64,000 nt of DNA from Candidatus Aminicenantota bacterium (GTDB lineage: Bacteria > Acidobacteriota > Aminicenantia > UBA2199), in contig JAPKZK010000103.1 in the NCBI GenBank assembly GCA_026393835.1, positions 1 through 64,000 of the forward strand, given 5' to 3'. This document shows, one piece after another, positions 30,266-38,710 of this stretch (position 1 is the stretch's first letter; every line of letters begins with the position of its first letter). Position numbers and translations under genes: made by a program. The notes beneath the pieces are model-generated. The model was not told the origin of the DNA, ran no database searches, and saw only the letters and a list, made by a program, of their open reading frames with translations.

Positions 30266-30692
30266 TCTTGATCGACTCCGTAACATAATCGGCGAAATCA
30301 ACGCCGCCTATTCCAAGCTGGAGAAAATCAAGGAATTAAGCAAAGAAGAATTCCTTGATTCCCCGGAAAAAATCGACTCGGCAAAATATAACCTGATCGT
30401 CGTAATGGAAGGAGCCTGCGATATATGTAACCATGTGGCGGTAAAAGCCGGGGGACAGGCGCCGACAAGTTATGCAGACTGTTTTTCCATACTCGAAGAG
30501 CTCAAACTCCTATCCACTGAGTTATCGACCAAATTAAAACTAATGGCAAAGTTCAGGAATCTATTGGTTCATCGCTACTGGAAAATAGATAATGACAGGG
30601 TATATGATATCATTAAACAAGATATCCCCGCTGTAAGCGAATATGTAAAAATAGTCGATTCTTATATCCGGCAGGAAAGACAAAACAAATAG
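30252..30692 (+). CDS. hepT: HEPN-domain ribonuclease toxin (HepT-like)
   Basis: The 146-residue all-helical HEPN protein ends its active site with RNLLVHRY, which is the RX4HXY motif of HepT RNases; the Tyr is the residue modified by MntA in studied systems. GGGAGG lies just upstream of the ATG at 30252, inside the antitoxin gene. With mntA it forms a complete type VII toxin-antitoxin pair, common in defence islands. Confidence 0.86.
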   Translation: MPDYNLDRLRNIIGEINAAYSKLEKIKELSKEEFLDSPEKIDSAKYNLIVVMEGACDICNHVAVKAGGQAPTSYADCFSILEELKLLSTELSTKLKLMAKFRNLLVHRYWKIDNDRVYDIIKQDIPAVSEYVKIVDSYIRQERQNK

Positions 30693-30788
30693 ATTTACCC
30701 GAAATTGGGAAATGTGGTGTTTTCATGGAATTATGGTATAATTGGACTGTAAAATCAGGATATTAGGGTATTATTATGGAGACTATCG

Positions 30789-32051
30789 ATGTTTGATTTA
30801 ATTCTCGAATTACTGGCAAAAATTCGCCTGGGTGAGAGCTCTCTACTGGAACTACAGTCCCTGCGCTTTCGCGGCGACAAAAAAATAGACCTGAACCGGG
30901 AGAAAATCGCCGATGAAATCGCAGCTTTCGCCAATACCAACGATGGCGTGATAATATTCGGGGTGGATGATTCTACTCGCTCCATCGAAGGCATACCGAT
31001 AGAAAAATTGGATATCGCCGAGGAGTTTATCCGTGGAATCTGTCATGACGCCATGGACCCACCGGTGTTTGTCCGCATCTTCCGCCTGGAACTCCCGGAT
31101 ACACTGGGGAACCTTAAACCTGTTTTGAAAGTAGAAATCCCACGCAGCCTTTTTGTACATAAAAGCCCGGGGGGCTATTACCGGAGGATCGGCAGTTCCA
31201 AGCGTGAATTAAATTCCGAAGCCCTGGCCCGGTTGTTTCAACAGAGAAGCCAGACCCGCTTGATCCGTTTCGATGAACAGCCGGTCCCCGGCACATCCCC
31301 GGATATCCTGGAAGAAAGTTTATGGAAAAGATTTATGGGGAATTCCCCGGATAATCCCCTGGTTTTTCTTGAGAAAATAGGAATCATTACCCGTGATGAA
31401 GCCGGTGAATTAAGGGCTACGGTAGGTGGGTTGTTAATGTGCTGCCCCTGTCCTGAAAAGTACCTGCCCAATGTGTTAATCGAAGCGGTCAGGTATAAAG
31501 GGACCGCCCGTGATTCCAATTATCAAATCGACGCCGCCCAGTTAAAGGGACCACTGGACCGGCAAATTGCCCTGGCCCTGGCGTTTGCCGTGAAAAACAT
31601 GCAGGTTGCCGCCAGGAAAGAGCCCGGTAGAATCGAGATACCCCAATTTAGCCTGCGCGCCTTCTATGAAGCCGTAGTAAATGCCGTGGCCCACCGCGAC
31701 TATTCCTTGCACGGCTCCAAAATCAGACTGTTTATGTTCGATGACCGATTAGAGTTATATTCGCCCGGCGCTATTCCCAATACCATGACTATCGAAAGTC
31801 TTCCCTTGCGACAGTCCACCAGGAACGAATTAATAACCAGCATGCTGGCGCGATGCCCAAATACCCCCGGCGAACCGGGCGATCACAGGCAATTCATCAT
31901 GGAAAAACGCGGCGAAGGTGTACCGGTTATTATAAAGGAAAGTTTGGAACTCTCCGGCAGGGAACCGCAATATCGCTTAATCGATGAAATAGAACTCCTT
32001 CTCACTATATTCGCGGCAAAAGCCGACAATAAAAACGTAACGCAGTCCTGA
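30789..32051 (+). CDS. AlbA_2 (Schlafen-like) and HATPase_c_4 protein
   Basis: The 420-residue protein starts with an AlbA_2 domain (ELQSLRFRGDKKIDL, EIAAFANTNDGVIIFGV, GGYYRRIGSS) and continues with a GHKL-type ATPase segment, AFYEAVVNAVAHRDYSLHG followed by SPGAIPNTM. Such proteins are often called RecG-like transcriptional regulators; their biochemical role is mostly unknown and they are enriched near mobile or defence genes. GGAG lies 8 bases before the ATG, and a TATAAT box is visible at 30737-30742. No winged-helix tail is obvious after residue 400. Confidence 0.8.
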   Translation: MFDLILELLAKIRLGESSLLELQSLRFRGDKKIDLNREKIADEIAAFANTNDGVIIFGVDDSTRSIEGIPIEKLDIAEEFIRGICHDAMDPPVFVRIFRLELPDTLGNLKPVLKVEIPRSLFVHKSPGGYYRRIGSSKRELNSEALARLFQQRSQTRLIRFDEQPVPGTSPDILEESLWKRFMGNSPDNPLVFLEKIGIITRDEAGELRATVGGLLMCCPCPEKYLPNVLIEAVRYKGTARDSNYQIDAAQLKGPLDRQIALALAFAVKNMQVAARKEPGRIEIPQFSLRAFYEAVVNAVAHRDYSLHGSKIRLFMFDDRLELYSPGAIPNTMTIESLPLRQSTRNELITSMLARCPNTPGEPGDHRQFIMEKRGEGVPVIIKESLELSGREPQYRLIDEIELLLTIFAAKADNKNVTQS

Positions 32052-32107
32052 CCTTATATCTTGATCGAAGTTACCGGTGGCAAGGAAAGAAAAAAAACTT
32101 GTGCGCC

Positions 32108-32962
32108 TTATCTTAACATAGCATTAATATCAGAACCGTTGCGATCTTTTTGGTTGTTATTCCCGTTGCAATCGTCATTTTCCTTATTGGCATCCATGTA
32201 GATATCGGGATCGTAAACGATAAGCAGACGGTAAGAATAGGGAAATTCCCCTTCGCTGGGGGAAGAGCTGTTCCAGTCTCGTTCCCAGCTTACGTTAAGG
32301 GCGTTCCCTACGGCAAGATCGGTAAATGGCTGCTGGGCAACGAGGGTTCCCCCCGAAGTGGCCCCAGGCGGTAATTGATATAGGTAAGCCGCGGCCTGGT
32401 TGGGACCGGATTGAAACGCTTTATTGCCGATATTTTTCACCACGCCGGTGATACGAATCCGCCCCGTGAATTGGCTGTCCCGCCGCACAATCTCGAAACG
32501 AATCTCAGTGGCCGCCGGATCGATACAATCTACCCGCGGCCTTACCAGGTCGGTCCTTAACCGCATACCCGGTTTTATCAAGGCCACATGTAAACAATCC
32601 AATTTAAAACCCGCCTTGTTGGAAACCATGAGGTTGGGGGCCAGGATTTCCACGGCTTCCCAATGTTCCCCAACTGCCCCCAGTTCCCAGTAACTGGTAA
32701 CTCGTTTGATTCCCCGCCTGCGAAAGACAATGGTTTCCACCGGCGATATGGCATTGTCGCTGCGGATCCATTTGTACTTCACCACGCAGGGTTTATTTAC
32801 GGCTATCGCTCCGACAAACTCAAACCGCTTGGGACAAGTGCCGGAATACTCCGTTGGACTTACCGAAGCTTTTACTTCGATCACATTGGCGGTCAATTCC
32901 CAGTCAAATCCCAATAGACCGATTACAAAAGCTAATAATAAAAAGAACTTCATTCGTTTCAT
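32108..32962 (-). CDS. Secreted protein with a CARDB-like C-terminal domain
   Basis: The 284-residue protein has an N-terminal signal peptide (MKRMKFFLLLAFVIGLLGF). It is rich in beta-strand patterns and has five Cys in the mature part. The segment GRIRITGVVKNIGNKAF to NALNVSWERDWN resembles CARDB or Ig-like adhesion modules. The C-terminus (ANKENDDCNGNNNQKDRNG) is Asn/Asp rich and hydrophilic. Probably exported to the periplasm or surface; no function is known to me. Confidence 0.6.
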   Translation of the reverse strand: MKRMKFFLLLAFVIGLLGFDWELTANVIEVKASVSPTEYSGTCPKRFEFVGAIAVNKPCVVKYKWIRSDNAISPVETIVFRRRGIKRVTSYWELGAVGEHWEAVEILAPNLMVSNKAGFKLDCLHVALIKPGMRLRTDLVRPRVDCIDPAATEIRFEIVRRDSQFTGRIRITGVVKNIGNKAFQSGPNQAAAYLYQLPPGATSGGTLVAQQPFTDLAVGNALNVSWERDWNSSSPSEGEFPYSYRLLIVYDPDIYMDANKENDDCNGNNNQKDRNGSDINAMLR

Positions 32963-33304
32963 GTTTCCTCCTTTTTAGGATGTTTGTATTTACTTTATAA
33001 CATTATAAAAAAAAAAAATAAAGCGAATATCTTAAAAAAATATTCTTTGACTGACCAAAGGGGGCGCTTTTATAAAAGCGCCCCCTTTGGAATCCCCCGC
33101 AAAATTTTTGATAAGTTAACTAATAAAAGTTTTGTGGGGTTCAGGGGCGGTTTCTCAAAATGGGGCGGCGCCCCAAACCTCCTTGCACGGCCCTGGGGTT
33201 TTCCTTCTTTGAAGGCAGCGTCTCAAATCCTTGTTTTTTTTGCGTCCTTTTTGACCGTTCTTCGTCTCCTTTGTTAGAAATTAAAAATCAAAAGGAGATG
33301 AATC
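32963..33304. other. Gene-free stretch with a large palindrome and decayed repeat
   Basis: It holds a perfect 36-bp palindrome at 33055-33090, followed by sequence (AATTTTTGATAAGTTAAC, then AAAGTTTTGTGGGGTTCAGG) that resembles the flank of the hairpin at 56302-56345. An AAAAGGAGATG ribosome binding site for the permease closes the region. I see no gene here. Confidence 0.6.
33055..33090. repeat. Perfect 36-bp palindrome
   Basis: The arm CCAAAGGGGGCGCTTTTA is followed directly by its exact complement. It could act as a bidirectional terminator, but it has no U-run. It more likely belongs to the dispersed palindromic element family seen elsewhere in the window. Confidence 0.85.
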
Positions 33305-34378
33305 ATGAACAACCAATTATTAAATATTATTGATTCGATCGTATCGGACTTTGTCGGGCTTTGGCCCTATTTAGCGCTTACTATCCCGTTATCGGTGGCG
33401 ATACAGGTAACCGGGGCGGCAAAATATATCGATCGCGCCCTGGGTTCCCGGCCTAAGACGGCTATCTTGTTGGCGGTATTGGTGGGGGCCTTTAGTCCGT
33501 TTTGTTCGTGCAGTGTAATCCCGGTGGTGGCTTCTTTGCTTATTTCCGGCGTGCCGTTGGGGCCCGTGATGGCTTTCTGGATCGCTTCGCCCTCCATGGA
33601 CCCGGAAATTTTTTTCTTGAGCGCCGCCGCGCTGGGTTGGCCCCTCGCGGTCTGGAGACTGACCTCTACGCTGGTATTAAGTTTAGCCGCGGGATTTATC
33701 ACTCAATTTCTTATGCAAAAAGGATGGTTGGGGATGAATATCTTGCGAAATCAAGGAATACCGGCCCCTAAAATCACTTTTCAAGCAATTCGTTCGGCGC
33801 TTCAAACGCGCCCCCTGGTCCCGGCGGCGGCTGCGTCGCAGGCAGCGTCGCCGTCGGCGGGGGGGGGAGTGGCAATGGGGGCCGTTCATATGTCTAATTC
33901 AAGGGGATCGCTGCCGGTTCCCGGGGCTTGCGCCGGTTCTTGTTCCTGTGGATGCGCGGCGTCGCCGGTTTCTTTTTCAAGGAAATTGGTTAAAGAGACC
34001 TGGGCGGCGGTTTCGATGGTCATGAAATTCATGGTATTATCGTTTATTTTAAAAGCCTTGATTACGTTATATGTTCCCATGGAGTGGTTGACCGGGTTAT
34101 TGGGGAAGCAGAACGCTTTTTCAATTTTCAATGCCGCGTTGATCGGGGTTCCCATGTATACGAGTAACCTGGCGGCATTGCCGTTGGTGAAGGTTTTAAT
34201 AGGGCAGGGGATGTCGCCGGCGGCGGCGTTGGCGTTTTTGATAGCGGGGCCGACGACGACGCTCCCGGCGATGGCGGCGGTTTGGGGTATTACCAATCGG
34301 CGGGTATTTGTATTGTATTTATCATTTTCGTTTTTAGGGGCGTTGGTTTTTGGGTACTTATACCTGATAGTATCTTAA
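33305..34378 (+). CDS. ArsP/UPF0718-family permease
   Basis: The 357-residue membrane protein has about eight hydrophobic helices and the family signature GAFSPFCSCSVIPV with its Cys pair, then IASPSMDPEIFFLSAAALGWP. C-terminal helices carry VPMYTSNLAALPLV and AGPTTTLPAM. Characterised ArsP members export trivalent organoarsenicals; others are of unknown substrate. The cytoplasmic loop (residues about 160-220) is rich in Ala/Ser/Gly and Cys (PGACAGSCSCGCAAS) and contains a G9 tract (33859-33867) that could slip. A SigZ-like sigma gene follows, which suggests stress-induced metal or metalloid efflux. Confidence 0.8.
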   Translation: MNNQLLNIIDSIVSDFVGLWPYLALTIPLSVAIQVTGAAKYIDRALGSRPKTAILLAVLVGAFSPFCSCSVIPVVASLLISGVPLGPVMAFWIASPSMDPEIFFLSAAALGWPLAVWRLTSTLVLSLAAGFITQFLMQKGWLGMNILRNQGIPAPKITFQAIRSALQTRPLVPAAAASQAASPSAGGGVAMGAVHMSNSRGSLPVPGACAGSCSCGCAASPVSFSRKLVKETWAAVSMVMKFMVLSFILKALITLYVPMEWLTGLLGKQNAFSIFNAALIGVPMYTSNLAALPLVKVLIGQGMSPAAALAFLIAGPTTTLPAMAAVWGITNRRVFVLYLSFSFLGALVFGYLYLIVS

Positions 34379-34380
34379 AA

Positions 34381-34480
34381 AAATAATTATAAACGATAAA
34401 TGATAAACGATAAATTATAAATGAAGGCGCCCTACGGGCAAAAATAATATAGATATCGTCCGCAGGACACAGCTTTACGT
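34381..34480. repeat. Dispersed AT-rich element with GCCCTACGGGC and GTCCGCAGGAC words
   Basis: Repeated ATAAACGATAAATGATAAA words lead to CCTACGGGC and GATATCGTCCGCAGGAC. The same parts occur, partly inverted, in the element at 62950-63172. Confidence 0.65.
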
Positions 34481-34496
34481 TTATAAACTGTTGCTA

Positions 34497-34525
34497 TTGA
34501 TTTATATTGACACCCGTGATATGAT
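34497..34525 (+). promoter_or_regulatory. Promoter of the SigZ-like gene
   Basis: TTGATT and TATGAT are 17 bases apart, and the -10 box ends 8 bases before the ATG at 34534. No ribosome binding site fits between, so the transcript is likely leaderless. Confidence 0.5.
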
Positions 34526-34533
34526 TCGCTCTC

Positions 34534-35094
34534 ATGGACGCACAAACGGAACAAATATGGCATGCATTTAACATAAAGCTCAAGCATTTTATCAGGAAGC
34601 GGGTTTCCGGCGATGAAGCGGCAAAAGATATTTTGCAGGAAGTTTTTTTAAAGATACACACCCATATCGGAACGCTGCGGAGCAATGATAAGTTACAGGG
34701 TTGGGTATATCAAATAACCCGGAATGTCATCATCGATTATTACCGTAAGCGCAGACCCCTGGTACAGTTGGATGAGGCGGCGGCGGTATGGTGGAAGGCG
34801 GAGGATGGAGATATAGGGGCTAAGGAAGAGCTTTCCGATTGTATAAAAGAGATCGTGATGGGGTTGCCGGAAAAGTACCGGGAGGCGTTAATCTTGACGG
34901 AGTACCGGGGGTTAAAGCAAAAGGACCTGGAGGGAAAACTATGTTTATCCGGTTCCGGTGCGAAATCACGTGTTCAGCGGGCCAGGGTGAAGGTAAAGGA
35001 AGTGCTGTTATTGGATTGTCATCATGAATTGGCGCGTTCGGGGGTTGTAATCGATTACCAGCCCTGCTGTTGTTGTTGTTGTACGAAAAAATAA
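34534..35094 (+). CDS. sigZ: ECF-type RNA polymerase sigma factor, SigZ-like, with a Cys-run tail
   Basis: The 186-residue protein has sigma region 2 (AKDILQEVFLKIHTHI, LQGWVYQITRNVIIDYYRKR) and region 4 (LPEKYREALILTEYRGLKQKDLEGKL, then SGAKSRVQRARVKVKEVL). SigZ proteins usually end with GxVIDY and a few Cys; here VVIDYQPCCCCCCTKK has six Cys in a row, encoded by a TGT/TGC microsatellite. The Cys could bind a thiophilic metal or metalloid and tune activity. The ArsP-like permease lies directly upstream on the same strand. No anti-sigma gene is visible. Confidence 0.82.
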   Translation: MDAQTEQIWHAFNIKLKHFIRKRVSGDEAAKDILQEVFLKIHTHIGTLRSNDKLQGWVYQITRNVIIDYYRKRRPLVQLDEAAAVWWKAEDGDIGAKEELSDCIKEIVMGLPEKYREALILTEYRGLKQKDLEGKLCLSGSGAKSRVQRARVKVKEVLLLDCHHELARSGVVIDYQPCCCCCCTKK

Positions 35095-35240
35095 GTCCGG
35101 TGTTTTCCGTGGGCCCCTATTTCCATCAAGGTACACCAGGGATATTTTTTTCTTTTTCTTCGCGGTCCTTCGCGTTCTTCGCGGCTATTTTTACGGCAAT
35201 CGATCATAAGGAGAGTGGAAATTTTTTCCCCTGACGAACC

Positions 35241-35280
35241 GGGCCTAAAGTCCCGTTTTTAAGAAAGGGACTTTAGGCCC
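35241..35280. repeat. Perfect hairpin upstream of a secreted-protein gene
   Basis: GGGCCTAAAGTCCC and its complement flank a 12-base loop. The stem is too far from any U-run for a standard terminator. It is likely a member of the dispersed palindromic repeat family. Confidence 0.8.
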
Positions 35281-35333
35281 ATGGTTAAAACAGCAGCTAT
35301 GATTTATATTAGGCACAGTCAAAGGAGGCTACA

Positions 35334-35840
35334 ATGACGATATTTAAAAAAGAAAATGGATTTAAACAGTTTTTAGCTTTGCTGGTGGTGCTTACACTTA
35401 TTTGCCCCGGCGTTCTTTCCGCCCAGAAAAATAGGCATGGGGCCTGGCTAAAAGTTACAAAACAGGACATGCAAGTGGAGGGCGAGCTTCTTAAAGTGAG
35501 CGACAGCGATATACTATTGATGTCTAAATCGGAAACCGGGATTACGATACCCCTGACTGAGATCAGGATGATCGAATATAAAAAGAAGGGGAAATTTGGA
35601 ACCGGGTTTGCCGTAGGACTAGGTCTTTCAATGCTTGTCTTTTCAAGCTGTAACCTGGGAATGCATGGATATGACTTAGACTCTCTTCTGATCGGAGGCA
35701 TAATTGGGGTTCCCGTTGGTCTTCTCTTTGGAATTTTAGATTCTCAAACTGTAAGACAGAAGGCTTACGGTTTTCGAAATGTGACGAAGCAACAAGCTTC
35801 AAAAAATCTTGAGAAATTAAAAGCCCTGGCCCGTTTTTAA
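35334..35840 (+). CDS. Small exported or membrane protein of unknown function
   Basis: The 168-residue protein has a signal peptide (LALLVVLTLICPGVLSA), then a small beta-rich domain (VEGELLKVSDSDILLMSK, ITIPLTEIRMIEYKKKG), and one or two glycine-rich hydrophobic helices (FGTGFAVGLGLSMLVF, LLIGGIIGVPVGLLFGIL). AAAGGAGG precedes the ATG. I do not recognise a named family. It lies directly before the first 21-bp repeat array. Confidence 0.7.
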   Translation: MTIFKKENGFKQFLALLVVLTLICPGVLSAQKNRHGAWLKVTKQDMQVEGELLKVSDSDILLMSKSETGITIPLTEIRMIEYKKKGKFGTGFAVGLGLSMLVFSSCNLGMHGYDLDSLLIGGIIGVPVGLLFGILDSQTVRQKAYGFRNVTKQQASKNLEKLKALARF

Positions 35841-35880
35841 GAAAGCACGAAATCCGAAATTCAAATTGGGCAATTCGATT

Positions 35881-36755
35881 GATCTTAGCACGTGCAAGAG
35901 GTGTTTTAGCATGCGCATCCGGTGTTTTAGCGCATGCAACTAGTGTTTTAGCACGTGCAAGTGGCGTTTCAGCGTGTGCAAGAGGTGTTTTAGCGCGTGC
36001 AGGTGGTGTTTTAGCACGCGCATCCGGTGTTTTAGCGTGTGCAACTGGTGTTTTAGCACGTGCAAGAGGTGTTTTAGCGCGTGCAACCCTCGAGTTCGCA
36101 CGTGCAAGTGTCGAGTTAGCGCGTGCAACCCTCGAGTTCGCACGTGCAAGTGTCGAGTTAGCACGTGCAACCATCGAGTTTGCACGTGCAAGTGTCGAGT
36201 TAGCATCTGCAGGCGTCGAGTTAGCACGTGCAACCATCGAGTTTGCACGTACAAGTGTCGAGTTAGCATCTGCAGGCGTCGAGTTAGCACGTGCAACCCT
36301 CGAGTTCGCACTTACAGGCGTCGAGTTTGCACGTGCAGGGGGCGAGTTCGCACTTACAGGCGTCGAGTTTGCACGTGCAGGTGTCGGGTTTGCACGTGCA
36401 GGTGTCGAGTTTGCACGTGCAACCCTCGAGTTCGCATGTGCAGGTGGTGAGATCGCATGCGCAAATGCCGGGATCGCACGTGCGAGTGACCAGATCGCAT
36501 ATGCAAGTGGTGAGATCGCATGTGCAAGTGTCGAGATCGCATCTGCAGATCGACTATCCACATTTACAGCGCCATCATCCGCAAATACAAGTGGCGTGCT
36601 TGAATCCGCGCGCGCCGGGAATGAATAGGCCGGGATCGAATTTAATCCTGCATGACCTGGGAATAACTACGCAAGTATCTAGTTTTAAAATGCGGGAGCC
36701 GTTAATTAACGCGCCTGTGTCTCATTTGAAAATGCAGGAGCCGGGAATGGATGCG
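35881..36755. repeat. 21-bp periodic tandem array 1 (about 41 units, no indels)
   Basis: Degenerate units of exactly 21 bases run from 35881 to about 36755 without a single insertion or deletion. Each unit has a spacer such as TGTTTTA or CGAGTTA, a nine-base core GCACGTGCA, and a 5-base variable part. The core mostly varies by transitions that keep strict purine-pyrimidine alternation (GCATGCGCA, GCGTGTGCA, GCGCGTGCA). The last nine units are more diverged. Long frames are open on both strands (249, 332 and 155 codons) and translate as heptads such as E-F-A-R-A-S-V. Openness in several frames suggests none is selected as protein. Confidence 0.9.
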
Positions 36756-36804
36756 TAGGTGGCAGTAAGGGTAGTAAGAGACAGTCAAAAAAAATTTCAC
36801 GCCT

Positions 36805-37491
36805 TTATTTCTTGATGCGGTTTCCATGAATATTTGCCCACTGCGCCATAATCTCTTTGACCTTTAAATCCACCTGTTCACGGGCCTCCCAGCGTTCATA
36901 ACCCATTATTAACAGTTTATCGTAATCGGTCTCCTGATGTCGAATATGAGCGGCGACCGCCAGGTGAATGGTTTTCTCGTCGAATTGTTTGGCCGCTGCC
37001 GACCGACCAACACGGCCGCTGTATTTCTGGCAGGCATGGCGGGTTATGATTTGCTCCCTTTGGTGCGGGCAATGTGGATATAGTTCACGAATTCCTTTGG
37101 CAAATTGTTTGATGTATTGGTAGTCCAGCTCTTTTTCCCGTTCGGCTCGCCGCTGCCGCTGAAGTTCCCTTATTTCGCTGTCGTTTAAGCATTCTTGTTC
37201 GGCTTGTTCCAGTCCCTGCTCTTCGACCAGGAGTCCTTGCCTTTCATAGCGTTTGCGGGCGCGGCTCCATTTTAAAACCACTGCCGATAACGTCGAGTAC
37301 TTCCGTGCACGCCGTGTCAGCGCAGCGTCCCCGGAAGGAAGAAAAACCAGGTGGTCCAGGTCTGCACAAGATAAACACAACGCACCTTTCTCCTGGATTA
37401 ACCTAATCCAGGCGCCCTTCCCTAAATCCTCTCCGCATTCATCACACCTGCTGTCCCTGTTGGAAATAAATACTTTCAATTCAAATGCCAT
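36805..37491 (-). CDS. DUF2293-domain protein with an N-terminal zinc-binding-like segment
   Basis: The 228-residue protein begins with CDECGEDLGKGAW and CLSCADLDHLVFLPSG, two CxxC pairs that look like a small zinc knuckle. A charged coiled coil (REKELDYQYIKQF) follows. The C-terminal DUF2293-type region has IRELYPHCPHQREQIITRHAC and SAAAKQFDEKTIHLAV. DUF2293 proteins are of unknown function. It stands alone between the array and the Fic gene, on the opposite strand to both neighbours. Confidence 0.72.
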   Translation of the reverse strand: MAFELKVFISNRDSRCDECGEDLGKGAWIRLIQEKGALCLSCADLDHLVFLPSGDAALTRRARKYSTLSAVVLKWSRARKRYERQGLLVEEQGLEQAEQECLNDSEIRELQRQRRAEREKELDYQYIKQFAKGIRELYPHCPHQREQIITRHACQKYSGRVGRSAAAKQFDEKTIHLAVAAHIRHQETDYDKLLIMGYERWEAREQVDLKVKEIMAQWANIHGNRIKK

Positions 37492-37633
37492 TGTTCACAC
37501 GCTTTGCCTTTTTTCTTGTAAGATCCAATAATAACCCAAAATGGCTTAATAGTCAACAGTGTTAAGGTATACGGATTTATTTGCAAAATTTTAAAATTTT
37601 CGCCTGTCCCCGTTTTCCCGTTTTCCCGCCGAG

Positions 37634-37686
37634 AAACTTTATAAAGATTCTTATTTTTTGACAAACTTTATAAAGTTTTGTACAAT
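37634..37686 (+). promoter_or_regulatory. Promoter and paired operator of the Fic gene
   Basis: A consensus promoter (TTGACA at 37658-37663, TACAAT at 37681-37686, 17-base spacing) carries the palindrome-containing word AAACTTTATAAAG twice, at 37634-37646 and 37663-37675. The second copy fills the spacer. The Fic protein has an N-terminal HTH, so autorepression is the simple reading. Confidence 0.75.
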
Positions 37687-37712
37687 AGCTTCTTACAACC
37701 GAGGTGTGTAAC

Positions 37713-38645
37713 GTGACTACTGCACAGAAATTGAAAGTGATACAACAACTTTCCAGCCTGAGCCAGGAGAAACTGGCCCAAAAATTCGGGGTCTCTTTTG
37801 CCACACTCAATAGCTGGATAAACGGTAAATCCGTCCCCCGTGAAAAAGCCCGGGAACAAATAGAGACATTATACCTTGATTATACCGGCCAAAGAGTCAT
37901 CCCCCCGGGAGAACTGGCAGCCAAAAAACAATCGGTTATGGATAAATGCAAATCATATCCCCACGTTCTTAAATTAATTCTTGAAAACCCCGACATTCAC
38001 GATCAGTTTATTCTTTCCCTGACGTATCATACCAACCGGATCGAAGGGAGTACCCTGACGGAAGCCGAAACCTCGGCCATCTTGTTCCACGACGTGGCGC
38101 TGCCTGATAAGAGCTTAATCGAACACCTGGAAGTGAAGAATCACCAGACGGCATTACAGTACTTACTAAACTATATGTATACCGGTTCCGGCCAAATCGA
38201 CGAGGCATCGATATTATCTCTTCACCGGATGTTAATGAACAGCATCCGGCCCGATGCCGGGAGCTACCGCTCACACAGCGTGCGAATCGTGGGCGCGGAT
38301 GTACCGACTGCCAACTATGTAAAAGTACCGTTTTTAATGAATTCATTGATCGATGCAATTAATACCCCGATGGAAGACGTTGTTTCACATATCGCCGGAA
38401 TCCACAGCCGCTTTGAGCAGATACACCCTTTTTCCGATGGAAACGGGAGAATCGGGCGATTAATCGTTCATGCGATGGCCTTAAGAAAGAATTTACCCCC
38501 GGCCATGATCCGGCAAGAAAAAAAGCGGCTCTATTATTCTTATCTTAACAAGGCCCAGCAGTCGCAGCATAACGATTTGAGTTTGCTGGAATATTTTATA
38601 TGCGACGCCCTACTGGAAGGATTCGGGTTACTGGCCAGGGAGTAA
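37713..38645 (+). CDS. HTH-Fic family AMP-transferase
   Basis: The 310-residue protein starts at GTG 37713, with GAGG 8 bases upstream. An XRE-like HTH (SLSQEKLAQKFGVSFATLNSWI) comes first. The Fic core has HPFSDGNGRIGR with catalytic His 238. The inhibitory helix motif lies N-terminal to it (TNRIEGS, about residue 106), so the enzyme is probably self-inhibited. Fic proteins transfer AMP or another nucleotide to Ser/Thr/Tyr of target proteins. The gene has its own consensus promoter with two operator-like sites. Confidence 0.9.
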   Translation: MTTAQKLKVIQQLSSLSQEKLAQKFGVSFATLNSWINGKSVPREKAREQIETLYLDYTGQRVIPPGELAAKKQSVMDKCKSYPHVLKLILENPDIHDQFILSLTYHTNRIEGSTLTEAETSAILFHDVALPDKSLIEHLEVKNHQTALQYLLNYMYTGSGQIDEASILSLHRMLMNSIRPDAGSYRSHSVRIVGADVPTANYVKVPFLMNSLIDAINTPMEDVVSHIAGIHSRFEQIHPFSDGNGRIGRLIVHAMALRKNLPPAMIRQEKKRLYYSYLNKAQQSQHNDLSLLEYFICDALLEGFGLLARE

Positions 38646-38710
38646 GGCCATAATACGCCGCTTGAACAAGTTTCAAAGGGGCAGAAGGCAAAGAGCTGTC
38701 TAATGATGAA

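Noticed and set aside
35881-36755. CRISPR array
   Set aside because: Units are contiguous and degenerate with no unique spacers of constant length, and no cas gene is present.
35563-36758. Long open frames on both strands across the first 21-bp array
   Set aside because: A 21-base unit without stops leaves several frames open at once. The translations are only heptad echoes of the repeat, none has a convincing ribosome binding site, and one runs antisense over the preceding real gene.
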